NCBI GenBank assembly: GCA_035549195.1 | Contig: DASZRK010000050.1 | Location: 1-40,830, forward strand | Direction of reading: 5' to 3' | DNA length: 40,830 nucleotides | Source: a bacterium | GTDB taxonomy: Bacteria; Oederibacteriota; Muellerivitia; Muellerivitales; Muellerivitaceae | Shown: piece by piece, positions 1 through 7,726 of the stretch | How positions within the stretch are numbered: the stretch's first letter is position 1 | Layout: each line of letters opens with the position of its first letter | Position numbers and translations under genes: made by a program | The notes under the pieces: model-generated | The model's input: only the letters and a program-made list of their open reading frames with translations | The model's database searches: none | What the model was told of the DNA's origin: nothing

Positions 1-2343
1 GGCTGTCGTGGACGGGGCGCCCGTCTTGGCCTTGAGCAGGTTCTCCGCATCCCCCAGTTTCTTGCGGGCCTCGAGGTTGTCGGGGTCCATTTGAAGGATC
101 CGGCGGTAGATCTTGACGGCCTCTTCGTACATCTGCTGGCGCACGTAGATATCGGCCACCGCGATGGTCATGAACTCGTCCTTGTTGTCCTCCAGCGCGT
201 CCCCTTTGGAGGGCGGGGGCGTACGGGAAGTGGCCGTATCCTGGGCGGCGGAGGCCTTTTTCCGGTCCGTTTCCTCTTTGGACTTCCGTTCGGCCTCGCT
301 CCGTGCCTTTTGCTCGAACTCTTCCCGGACCTTGCGTTCGATCTCTTCCTTGGCCTTCCGCAGGACCTCTTCCTGGGATTGGCGGTCGGCGGCTTCCTTG
401 GCCTTCCGGTCGCTCTCCTCGCGGATCTTGCGTTCGGTCTCTTCGCGGATCTTTTTCTCCGTTTCCTCCCGGATGCGCTTCTCGGCTTCCTCGCGCGCTT
501 TCCGCTCGATCTCCTCGCGGGCCTTCTTCTCCGCTTCCTCCCGCGCCTTCTTTTCGATCTCGGCCCGGGCCTGCTTTTCCGCTTCCTCCCGCGCCTTTTT
601 TTCCATCTCGGCCCTCAGCCGCTTCTCTTCCTCTTCCTTGGCCTTCTTCTCCGCCTCCAGGGCGTCGATGACCCCTTCCCCTGTTTTCACGTAGGCGGTG
701 TAGGCCTGGTTCAACTTGGCCCGGATCTCCGGATGGTCCGGATGGGCTTCCGACAATTGCTGGTAGATCTCGATGGCCTCCTCGACCATTCCTTGCTTGA
801 TGTAGTTCTCGGCGATGGAAAGCTGGTCCGTCAGCTCGTCCTGCGGATCCAATTCCACCGCGGCGGCCTTCGGTTTTTCCACCGGTGGGGCCGCGGCCGG
901 GACCGGGGCCGGTTTGGTGGGGACCGGGGCCAGGGGCGGTTTGACGATCTCCTGTTCCAGGTCGATCACCCCGGCCGGCGGCTGGGGGACGGCCGGGGAC
1001 GGTTTCGCCGGGGCGGGCGCGGGGGCCGGCGCCTGGGCGACCACCGACCCGATCAGGCGTTTTTGGGCTTCCGAATTCGAGGGGTCGAGCTCCAAAACCT
1101 TGCGGACCACATCCCCCACCTGGTCCTTTTTATCCGCCTTCTCGAAATAAAGGACCAGCTTGAAGAGGGCGTCGGCGGCGGCCTTCTTGTCCCCTGTTTT
1201 CTCCAACGCTTCCGCCAATTGCCGGTAAGCGGCCGTATTGGTCTCGTCCAACGAAATGAGCGAGCGGGCCGTTTCGATGATCTTGGCCTGCTGGTCCTTG
1301 GCGATGTATCTTTCCAGGAGGGTCTTCAGGGTCGCGGCGGCTTCGGCCTTGTTCCCTTTCTTGAGGCAGACCTCGACCCAGGCCTCCTGGGCCATGGAAT
1401 TGTCCTTTTCGATCTTCAGGGCCTTCTGGATGTTCTCCGCCGCCTTGTCCGTGGAATTCTGCTCCAAAAGGATCTTGCCCAGGTGGATCAGGGCGCCGAC
1501 ATGGTTGATCTTGAAGCGCAGGAGGCTCTCGAATTCCGTTTTGGCCTCGGACAGTTGCTGCCGGCGATAAAGCACGACCCCCAGCACATAGTGGGCCTCG
1601 ATGCTTTTCAGCTCCACGGCTTTCGCCGCGTATTGGTTCGCGTTCTCCAGGTCCCCGGTGGACAGGGCCTGTTCGGCGGCGTTCAGGTATTCCTTCTTGG
1701 CGTCACCCTCGGACCCTTGTTTGACATAAAGGGAGGCCAGGTTGGCGTGGGCTTCGGTGGAGGACGGATCCAGGGCCACGACCTTGGCGAAAAGCTCCTG
1801 GGCCTTTTTATAGAGACGGTTCTTCAGGAAGGCATTCCCCAGCATCTGGTATTGCTTGACGGCCTCCTGGACCTGGCCCTTCTTTTCGAAAAGCTCGCCC
1901 AGCTTGTAGAAGGCGCCCAGGTTCTCGGAGTCGAGCTTAAGGACCTCGTTCAAGGCCTCGATGGCCGTCTCCATGTCCCCTTCTTCCATCGCCACTTCGG
2001 CCTTGAGCGTCTGCTTGATGAGGTTCTGTTTCTTTTGGGCTTCAGGGGTCAGGAGGGCCGGATCGAGGGCGGCGATCTTCTTGTTGACGATGGCGGCCTT
2101 GTCCGTCTGGCCGCGGGACGTGAAATCGGAGGAAACCTTGTTGTATTCCTCGAAGGCTTCGCGGGCGGCGCCCTTTTTCACGTAAACGTCACCCAACATG
2201 TTGTGGGTATTGATGTCCTCAGGGTCCAGGGCGATCAGTTTCTTATATTCTTCGACGGCCTTATCCCAGCGACCTTCCTGGAAATAGATATAGGCCATTT
2301 TGACTATATTTTTCTTGTCCCCACCGGCCGGAGCAGAGCTCAT
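1..2343 (-). CDS. TPR-repeat protein with long charged octad-repeat helix (3' end outside window)
   Basis: Reads from ATG at 2343 to the left edge without a stop, so the C-terminus is missing (781 codons visible). Residues about 10-430 are tandem tetratricopeptide repeats with typical signatures such as YFQEGRWDKAVEEYKKLIAL and ALDPSSTEAHANLASLYVKQ. An Ala/Pro/Val-rich linker follows (about 430-495), then another TPR pair. Residues 566-693 (bases 265-648) form sixteen consecutive 8-residue units of the type KKAREEAE, almost all Lys/Arg/Glu/Ala. A final TPR (about 715-765) follows before the edge. There is no signal peptide, so it is probably cytoplasmic. TPRs act as protein-docking scaffolds, and the charged segment would be a rigid single alpha-helix or TolA-like spacer. 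No enzymatic domain is visible. The ATG sits just after a short AT-rich stretch, and no strong ribosome-binding site is seen. Function is unknown; a scaffold role is inference. Confidence 0.85.
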   Translation of the reverse strand, partial: MSSAPAGGDKKNIVKMAYIYFQEGRWDKAVEEYKKLIALDPEDINTHNMLGDVYVKKGAAREAFEEYNKVSSDFTSRGQTDKAAIVNKKIAALDPALLTPEAQKKQNLIKQTLKAEVAMEEGDMETAIEALNEVLKLDSENLGAFYKLGELFEKKGQVQEAVKQYQMLGNAFLKNRLYKKAQELFAKVVALDPSSTEAHANLASLYVKQGSEGDAKKEYLNAAEQALSTGDLENANQYAAKAVELKSIEAHYVLGVVLYRRQQLSEAKTEFESLLRFKINHVGALIHLGKILLEQNSTDKAAENIQKALKIEKDNSMAQEAWVEVCLKKGNKAEAAATLKTLLERYIAKDQQAKIIETARSLISLDETNTAAYRQLAEALEKTGDKKAAADALFKLVLYFEKADKKDQVGDVVRKVLELDPSNSEAQKRLIGSVVAQAPAPAPAPAKPSPAVPQPPAGVIDLEQEIVKPPLAPVPTKPAPVPAAAPPVEKPKAAAVELDPQDELTDQLSIAENYIKQGMVEEAIEIYQQLSEAHPDHPEIRAKLNQAYTAYVKTGEGVIDALEAEKKAKEEEEKRLRAEMEKKAREEAEKQARAEIEKKAREEAEKKAREEIERKAREEAEKRIREETEKKIREETERKIREESDRKAKEAADRQSQEEVLRKAKEEIERKVREEFEQKARSEAERKSKEETDRKKASAAQDTATSRTPPPSKGDALEDNKDEFMTIAVADIYVRQQMYEEAVKIYRRILQMDPDNLEARKKLGDAENLLKAKTGAPSTTA

Positions 2344-2480
2344 AAAACCTCAAAATGTCATGAAAAAATGTGGTTTCACTATAACATCGGCCCCAGGCTT
2401 TCTCAAGAAATTGGCCTTTTTTAACGTTTTAGGGGAGAGGCCAAGAAGAAAAGAAGGTGGGCCCCGGAAGGAAGAGAGCG

Positions 2481-2840
2481 TTAATGTTGGGCAGGATCTT
2501 TATCCAGGAATTCCTGAAGTGCCGTCCGGTCTTCCGAAGGCATCAATAACAACTTCAGGCCAGCTCCCGTTTCGCGGACCCAAACCACCTCGGCAAAAGC
2601 GAAGAGTTGTCGGCGGGGTTTCATGGGAAGGGAAATATCGAGCCGGAGGATGTCCCCTTTTTGCGCCTTTCCCGGCGTTTTCAGGTACATCCCTTCCAGG
2701 CTGAGGTCCCGGGCCAGGCCGGTGGACCCCCGGAGCTTTTTCAATTCCTTAGGGTCGGTGACCGGGTGGAACTGGACGGGGATCTTCACCGCCACGCGGG
2801 AATGGACGCGTTTTTCAAGAAAGGATCGATGGTCGGACAT
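2481..2840 (-). CDS. PilZ domain protein (c-di-GMP binding)
   Basis: A 119-residue single-domain protein. The PilZ signature is present: an RxxxR motif in KRVHSRV near residue 11, and DLSLEG (D/N-x-S-x-x-G) near residue 46. In the family these residues bind cyclic di-GMP. The rest (VKIPVQFH, LRLDISLP, FAEVVWVRE, GAGLKLL) fits the PilZ beta-barrel. GGGAG four bases before the ATG supports the start. It lies 24 bases downstream of the xylanase gene on the same strand, so the two probably share a transcript. As a stand-alone PilZ protein it would act as an adaptor that changes a partner's activity on binding c-di-GMP; the partner cannot be read from sequence. Confidence 0.85.
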   Translation of the reverse strand: MSDHRSFLEKRVHSRVAVKIPVQFHPVTDPKELKKLRGSTGLARDLSLEGMYLKTPGKAQKGDILRLDISLPMKPRRQLFAFAEVVWVRETGAGLKLLLMPSEDRTALQEFLDKDPAQH

Positions 2841-2864
2841 GGAACTCCCGATGCGCGCGCCCTT

Positions 2865-4661
2865 TTAGGGACGCTTCAAGGTGAATTCAACGCGGGCGCC
2901 CTGTTTCACCAAGTGGACCCGTTGGGTCACTTCGGTCCTTCCGTCCAGGACCACGATCTTGTAATCGCCCAGGAAACCCCGGACCTGATAGTCCCCCTGT
3001 CCATCGGTCTTGCCCGCTTCCCGGGTCCACCACCGATGGAGGACCAGGTCCTCGTAGACCTTACCCGCCGGCTTCTCGGTCCAATCCTCCTTGAACAAGG
3101 GAGCCTTGTGGTGCCAATGGGCCCCGTCCCAGAACCCCCACATCAGGAAGGCGTTCACCGAAGGGTGGCTGAAGACCGCCGTCAAAAAGTCGCCCAGGAA
3201 CCTGGCGTCCAACTCTTCGTCCGCGATGTCCGTATCGTACTCGGTGATCTCCACCGGCAATCCGTGCGCTCCCAGTTTGTCCAAGGTGGACAAGAGGGCC
3301 GGGATGGACCAGGGCGAGGATCCCACATGTCCTTGAAGTCCCACGCCCCCCAGGGGGGCTCCCTCCTGGAGCAGGAAGGCGATCGTCTGATCGTAGGATT
3401 CCAGGTGCCCGATGGTATCCGGACCGGGATAGTCGTTCACGAAAAGGACCGCCTTGGGATCGGCCCTGCGGGCCGCCTGGTACCAAGTGACCATGGCCGA
3501 GCGTCCCAGGATGTCGGTCAATTCATGTTCCGGGACCGGTTCATTGACCACGTCCCACTCCACCAGTTGACCCTTCATGGCGCCGCCCACATCGGCGATG
3601 CGCTCCTCGATCTTCGCCTCCAAGGCCTTCTTGTCCGAAGAAAGGGCCTTGACCTCGGGGGGCAGGTAACGCCAGGTTCCCCAGACCATGTTATGGCCCC
3701 GCACGTCGAAGTCCCGCTTGGAGAGCCAGGCCATGGCCCCCTTCACGTAGTCCCGGCGCCAGTAGCCGCTGTTGGAGGCGCCGTCCTCCCAAGGCCCCCA
3801 TTTGAGGTCGTTCTCGAAGACCACCCGGTTGAAGAGCCGTTCGACCTCTTTCTGATAACGATCGTTCTCGGGGGTCGCCAGGGCCAGCTTTTGGGCCACC
3901 ACCGCGGTGCCGAAACCGAAATCATTCCGTTCCATCTCGACCCGCACCTGGGCGCCGGGGACCGGCCGGCCCTTCGCGTCCTTCACGACGACCCTCAGGT
4001 CGCCCTTGCGGATCCGCTCGATCCTTTCTTGGGCGGCCTTGCGCCAAGGGGCATCCGCCTCCATCCCGCCATAGACCAACTGGGTCTGCGGCAAGGCCGA
4101 AAGGGCGACCTTCTTCCCATAGTTGAGGAGCTTGAATCCCGCCAACTCGAAGGATTGGGGGCGATAACCCATCCGGAAACAGATGTGGGACTTCCCTTTT
4201 TCCAGGTCCTCGACCACGGTGAAGGGGATGTTGAAAAGGCGCCATTGGGGCCCGACCGAGAGGTTGAAACTGACCGACTTGGTCCAGGGATCGCCCAAGC
4301 GTTCGAACACGAATTCGCTCTGGGCCTCGCCGCTTTCCACGTGGCTCGCGTCGGATTTCATCCAGAACTGGGCCAGGACCACATCGCCCTGGTGGACCGG
4401 GAAATCCACCGGAGCGTCGACCTGGACCCCCCAGGGATCCTGCGTGGCCTCCAGGGTGGTCAGCTGGAGGGCTTCGTGGAAGGCCTGCCCGGTGACCGCG
4501 ACCCTTTCCAGTTTCCCTTTTTCCCCGTTGAGTTGGATGGCCTCCAGGGCGGGCTTGGCGAAGAGCGATTCCCCACCCGACGGGACCTCTTGGGACCGGA
4601 GCGGAACGGCCAGGACGAGGAAAAGGAACGGGACCAGGAACGGCAGGAGCTTGCTTTTCAT
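2865..4661 (-). CDS. Secreted GH10 endo-1,4-beta-xylanase with N-terminal CBM-like domain
   Basis: A 598-residue precursor. Residues 1-24 are a Sec signal peptide (MKSKLLPFLVPFLFLVLAV...RSQ). Residues about 45-180 form a beta-rich domain resembling CBM4/9-type sandwiches. Residues about 215-540 are a glycoside hydrolase family 10 barrel: NDLKW near 284, RGHNMVWG at 321-328, the acid/base Glu374 in WDVVNEP, VGLQGH near 440, the nucleophile Glu474 in EITEYD, and WGFWDG near 508. The C-terminal tail (GDYQVRGFLGDYKIVV...) is the usual short beta-rich end. It would hydrolyse internal bonds of xylan outside the cytoplasm. GAGGG before the ATG supports the start. It is followed by the PilZ gene. Catalytic residues are intact, so the enzyme should be active; substrate range cannot be read from sequence. 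Confidence 0.92.
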   Translation of the reverse strand: MKSKLLPFLVPFLFLVLAVPLRSQEVPSGGESLFAKPALEAIQLNGEKGKLERVAVTGQAFHEALQLTTLEATQDPWGVQVDAPVDFPVHQGDVVLAQFWMKSDASHVESGEAQSEFVFERLGDPWTKSVSFNLSVGPQWRLFNIPFTVVEDLEKGKSHICFRMGYRPQSFELAGFKLLNYGKKVALSALPQTQLVYGGMEADAPWRKAAQERIERIRKGDLRVVVKDAKGRPVPGAQVRVEMERNDFGFGTAVVAQKLALATPENDRYQKEVERLFNRVVFENDLKWGPWEDGASNSGYWRRDYVKGAMAWLSKRDFDVRGHNMVWGTWRYLPPEVKALSSDKKALEAKIEERIADVGGAMKGQLVEWDVVNEPVPEHELTDILGRSAMVTWYQAARRADPKAVLFVNDYPGPDTIGHLESYDQTIAFLLQEGAPLGGVGLQGHVGSSPWSIPALLSTLDKLGAHGLPVEITEYDTDIADEELDARFLGDFLTAVFSHPSVNAFLMWGFWDGAHWHHKAPLFKEDWTEKPAGKVYEDLVLHRWWTREAGKTDGQGDYQVRGFLGDYKIVVLDGRTEVTQRVHLVKQGARVEFTLKRP

Positions 4662-4802
4662 GGGATGCCCTCGATCAGGAATGGAGACTCCCTTTTATAG
4701 GGATTTTCCCCTGACAAGTCGACGTATTTTTGATGGCCACCGGCGGCCCTGTCGGTCATCCCCTCCCGGGCCAAGACCCGGACCTTTTGGAAGCGTTTTC
4801 TT

Positions 4803-5237
4803 TTACGTTCCCTTGAAAAGATCCTCGATCCGTTTGACCAGCACCACGCAGTGCTCCAGGTCCATCGGCTTCGGGATGAAATATTCGGCCTTCAAGCGGA
4901 ACACTTCCCGGATATCCCTGGCCTCCATGGAAGAGGTCAGGACCATGACGGGGATGTGGCTCCACCGGCCGTCCCCCTTGATGCGCACCAGCAATTCCCG
5001 CCCGTCCAGCTTGGGGAGGTTCAGGTCCAAGAGGATCATGTCGGGTTCCGGTTGCCCCGAGAAGATCCCTTCCCGGCCCAAGAAAGAGAGCGCGTCCAAC
5101 CCGTTCCGTACGACCTTCAAATGGATGGGACGGGCCATCATCTTCAGGATCTCCTTGAGCAAGGCCACATCCCCCAGGTTGTCCTCCACCAAGAGGACCT
5201 CGGGGGTCTTCACCCACCATCTTTCCAATACCGTCAT
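4803..5237 (-). CDS. Single-domain response regulator, Rcp1-like, last gene of the stressosome operon
   Basis: A 144-residue CheY-like receiver with no output domain. Acidic pocket VEDN (Glu18, Asp19), phospho-acceptor Asp71 in LLDLNLP, Thr/Ser switch in VLTSS, and Lys123 in PKP are all present. The long loop before the acceptor Asp (FLGREGIFSGQPEPD) is typical of Rcp1-type regulators that partner with phytochrome-class kinases. The start chosen is the ATG at 5237. It is preceded by AAAGGAG and overlaps the kinase stop codon as ATGA. An in-frame ATG 37 codons upstream lies inside the kinase and has no such support. It is presumably phosphorylated by the adjoining kinase and passes the signal by protein contact, since no DNA-binding part exists. 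Confidence 0.88.
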   Translation of the reverse strand: MTVLERWWVKTPEVLLVEDNLGDVALLKEILKMMARPIHLKVVRNGLDALSFLGREGIFSGQPEPDMILLDLNLPKLDGRELLVRIKGDGRWSHIPVMVLTSSMEARDIREVFRLKAEYFIPKPMDLEHCVVLVKRIEDLFKGT

Positions 5238-6328
5238 GACGCGCTCCTTTCCATGTCCTTCGGCAAGGTGAAGTAAAAGACCGAACCCTTTCCCGGGGAG
5301 GACCCCACCCATATCCGCCCCCCATGCTGTTCGATGACCTTCCGGCACAGGGCCAGTCCGATCCCCGTCCCCGGGTATTCATCCCGGCTATGCAGGCGTT
5401 GGAAGACCTCGAAGATCTTCTCCGAATACCGGGGATCGATCCCGATCCCGTTGTCCCGGACCGCGATCACCCATTTCCCGCCCTCCTCCCAGGAATAGAC
5501 CCGCACCCGTGGTTTTTCCGTTCCCCGGAACTTGACGGCGTTGCCGATCAGGTTCTGGAAGATCAACACCATCAGGCTCCGGTCGGCCATGACGAACGGC
5601 AGGGGATCGACCCTCACCTCCGCCCCCGTTTCCTCCAGGGACAATTTCAGGTTCAGCAAGGCCTCGCCCAGCGCCTCGCCCAGGTCCGTCCCCTTGGGGG
5701 TCAGTTGGGTCCCTCCGATGCGCGTATAAGCCAGCAGATCCTCGATCAGTTGCTGGATCCGATGGGCCCCGTCCACCGCGAAATGGATGTACTCCCGCGA
5801 GGTCTCGTCCAGTTTCTCCGGGAACCGCTTCTCCAGCAGTTGGACGAACCCGACGATCATCCGGAGCGGTTCCCGGAGGTCATGGGAAGCCACCAGGACG
5901 AACTGCTGCAATTCGCCGTTCACCCGGGCCAATTCCTTCGCCCGCCGTTCGGCCGTCCTCACGCCCTCGGCCACCCGTTCCTCCAACGACGCGTTCAATT
6001 CGTTCAACTTCCCGTTCGATTCCCGCAGTTCCTCCGCCCTGGCGCGGAGCATCTGGACCGTCTCCCGGTAACCCCGTTGGATCATCTCGAAGGGCGAGAG
6101 CGCTTCCCGGTGGAAGGCGGCCGCCGGTTGGGCCCCAGCCCCGCCGCCCCGCCCGGGGGCCAAACGGGCGGCCGCGTCGTGGTGGAAAGTGACGAGGTCC
6201 AAAAGCCCGGTCCCCTCGGAGAGGGCCCGCCGGCCGAGCTCATAGGCTTCCCGCAGCCCCCCTTCTTCCCGGGTCTCCAGGAACCGGGACAGCGCCTGGA
6301 AATACTTTTCCTGCCAAGAGAGCGCCAT
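5234..6328 (-). CDS. Histidine kinase with RsbU-type N-terminal (RsbT-binding) domain
   Basis: 364 residues from the ATG at 6328; a GTG one codon upstream is an alternative. Residues 5-90 resemble the N-terminal domain of Bacillus RsbU: KYFQALSRFLETREEGGLREAYELGRRAL can be laid over RsbU QRYHQLLSRYIAELTETSLYQAQKFSRKT. In RsbU that domain binds and is activated by RsbT. A coiled coil follows (about 93-140). Next come a HisKA domain with His149 in VASHDLREP and a HATPase domain with N-box NLIGNAVKF, DNGIGID and GTGIGLAL. All catalytic motifs are intact. There are no membrane segments. The kinase core is the phytochrome-associated type that pairs with Rcp1 receivers, matching the next gene. It starts within the rsbX-like stop (TGATG) and overlaps the receiver gene by 4 bases. 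RsbT control of this kinase is inference. Confidence 0.85.
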   Translation of the reverse strand: MALSWQEKYFQALSRFLETREEGGLREAYELGRRALSEGTGLLDLVTFHHDAAARLAPGRGGGAGAQPAAAFHREALSPFEMIQRGYRETVQMLRARAEELRESNGKLNELNASLEERVAEGVRTAERRAKELARVNGELQQFVLVASHDLREPLRMIVGFVQLLEKRFPEKLDETSREYIHFAVDGAHRIQQLIEDLLAYTRIGGTQLTPKGTDLGEALGEALLNLKLSLEETGAEVRVDPLPFVMADRSLMVLIFQNLIGNAVKFRGTEKPRVRVYSWEEGGKWVIAVRDNGIGIDPRYSEKIFEVFQRLHSRDEYPGTGIGLALCRKVIEQHGGRIWVGSSPGKGSVFYFTLPKDMERSAS

Positions 6329-6954
6329 CACGGGGGGCTCCCGCCCTTGAGGCGGGCCACAAGGACCAGGGCGTCATCGGTCCCTTTGCGGTTCAGGGCC
6401 AGGACCCTTTCGGCGATGGTCCGGGGCTTTTCATTGAAGTTCTGGAGCACCGCCAACGAGAAATTGCTCCGCAGCCCGTCGGTGGCCAGGACCAGCGTGT
6501 CCCCCGGGAAGACCGGGATGACCGTGGCCCTCAACTCGGGCAAATTGAACCCGACCCCCCCGGAACGCAACAACAGGTATTCGGCGGGGGGGCTGGCGTT
6601 CGGGTCCGCCCGGAAGAGCACCCCTTCCACGTTCCCCACGCCGGCCCAGGTCACGGTGGAATCCGATTCCCGGAAGGAGGCCAGGCTCATCACCACCCCG
6701 CGGGTCTTCTGGGCGGATTCGTGGCAGCGGCGGAAGATGGTGATGACCGAATCCTGGGAGAAATCCGACAGGGCTGCGGCGACCGTCCGTCCCGCGAGGG
6801 CCGCTTCCGATCCATGGCCCAGGCCGTCCACGACCGCCGCCAGGACCCCTCCGGGGAATCCCTTCACGACGAAGGTATCGCCCGATTCCTTCTCCCCGGG
6901 CATGGCCTGGACCGCCACCCCCCATTCCACCGACCCGCAGACGCCCTCGGTCAT
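6328..6954 (-). CDS. rsbX: RsbX-like PP2C-type serine phosphatase
   Basis: 208 residues of a small SpoIIE/PP2C-like phosphatase with no extra domain. Metal-site motifs are visible: DTFVV near 26, VVDGLGHGSEA near 41-51, and ATDGL near 155 with a downstream DDALVLVARL. In Bacillus, RsbX dephosphorylates RsbR and RsbS to reset the stressosome after RsbT has left. I chose the ATG at 6954 because it overlaps the rsbT stop as ATGA, like the other junctions in this operon. An ATG four codons upstream (6966) is also possible. Its place directly after rsbT matches the RsbX role rather than the larger RsbU, which would carry an extra N-terminal domain; here that domain is found on the next gene's kinase. 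Confidence 0.85.
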   Translation of the reverse strand: MTEGVCGSVEWGVAVQAMPGEKESGDTFVVKGFPGGVLAAVVDGLGHGSEAALAGRTVAAALSDFSQDSVITIFRRCHESAQKTRGVVMSLASFRESDSTVTWAGVGNVEGVLFRADPNASPPAEYLLLRSGGVGFNLPELRATVIPVFPGDTLVLATDGLRSNFSLAVLQNFNEKPRTIAERVLALNRKGTDDALVLVARLKGGSPP

Positions 6955-7361
6955 AGGGGAAGCCATTTGCGCATGGTCACCACCGTTCCCTTTCCCACGT
7001 TCGACTGCACCTCGAACTCGTCCATCAAACGTTTCGAGCCGGGAAGCCCCAGGCCCAACCCTTTCCCGGTGGAATACTCGTCCTGCATGGCCCGGGACAC
7101 GTCGGGGATGCCGGGCCCCTCATCGGTGGCGATGATCTGGATCCCGACCCGGGACCCGTGTTGGCAGGGGGAAAGGACCATGTTCCCCTTCTTGGCGTGT
7201 TCCACGATGTTCCGGGCGATCTCCGAGATCGCCGTGGCGATGACGGTCCGCTCGACCTGGGAAAAGCCGATCCGTTCCGCCAGGGCCCGTCCCTGTTCCC
7301 GGGCGCTGACGATGTCCACGTCCGAGGCGATGGGAACGGCAATATCCCGGACCATGGTCAC
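6951..7361 (-). CDS. rsbT: RsbT-like serine/threonine kinase (GHKL fold)
   Basis: 136 residues from GTG at 7361, or 134 from ATG at 7355. One compact HATPase domain: N-box SEIARNI with Asn51, DEGPGI (Asp80) and the lid GKGLGLGLPG. This is the RsbT branch, which phosphorylates STAS proteins RsbS and RsbR and then dissociates to switch on a partner. The GTG overlaps the rsbS stop codon as GTGA, so translation is likely coupled. All nucleotide-binding motifs are intact. No sigma-B, RsbU, RsbV or RsbW gene is present in the window, so its downstream target must be something else; the kinase two genes downstream is the best candidate. Confidence 0.9.
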   Translation of the reverse strand: MTMVRDIAVPIASDVDIVSAREQGRALAERIGFSQVERTVIATAISEIARNIVEHAKKGNMVLSPCQHGSRVGIQIIATDEGPGIPDVSRAMQDEYSTGKGLGLGLPGSKRLMDEFEVQSNVGKGTVVTMRKWLPL

Positions 7362-7720
7362 TTGCCGCCCCCGGAAAGCGACTCCAGGTAGGCCAGGCCC
7401 TCCTCCAGGTCCAGGGCGGTGGCCACGTCCTCCAGGGTCAGGCCCAACTGGACCATGGCGAAGGCCACCTCAGGCTGGATCCCCACGATCACCGTCTCCG
7501 CCCCGCGGAGCCGCAGCATGTGGGCGATGGAGCGCAGGGTCCGCACCGCGAAGGAATCCATCACGTCCAGCGCCGTGACGTCCACGATGGCCCCCCGGGA
7601 CCGGAACTGCCCCACCTTGCTGGACAGGTCGTCCTGCAGTTGGAGCAGGTCCGCGTCGGTCAGGGCCGCCTGGATGGCGGCGATCAGGTAACCCCCTTGC
7701 TTATGGATCGGGACGCGCAT
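7358..7720 (-). CDS. rsbS: RsbS-like STAS-domain stressosome scaffold
   Basis: A 120-residue single STAS domain. The segment GAIVDVTALDVMDSFAVRT carries Ser56, which aligns with Bacillus RsbS Ser59, the residue phosphorylated by RsbT. RsbS forms the stressosome core with RsbR and holds RsbT until it is phosphorylated. It begins 6 bases after the rsbR stop and overlaps rsbT by 4 bases. Length and motif are standard for the family. It is cytoplasmic, with no membrane or signal sequences. Confidence 0.9.
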   Translation of the reverse strand: MRVPIHKQGGYLIAAIQAALTDADLLQLQDDLSSKVGQFRSRGAIVDVTALDVMDSFAVRTLRSIAHMLRLRGAETVIVGIQPEVAFAMVQLGLTLEDVATALDLEEGLAYLESLSGGGK

Positions 7721-7726
7721 GAGGCC

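Noticed and set aside
91-2424. Plus-strand open frame of 777 codons
   Set aside because: Leu/Gly/Phe-rich shadow opposite the TPR gene; no domain, and the minus strand gives clear TPRs.
2607-4700. Plus-strand open frame of 697 codons
   Set aside because: Antisense shadow of the GH10 xylanase, whose catalytic motifs are on the minus strand.
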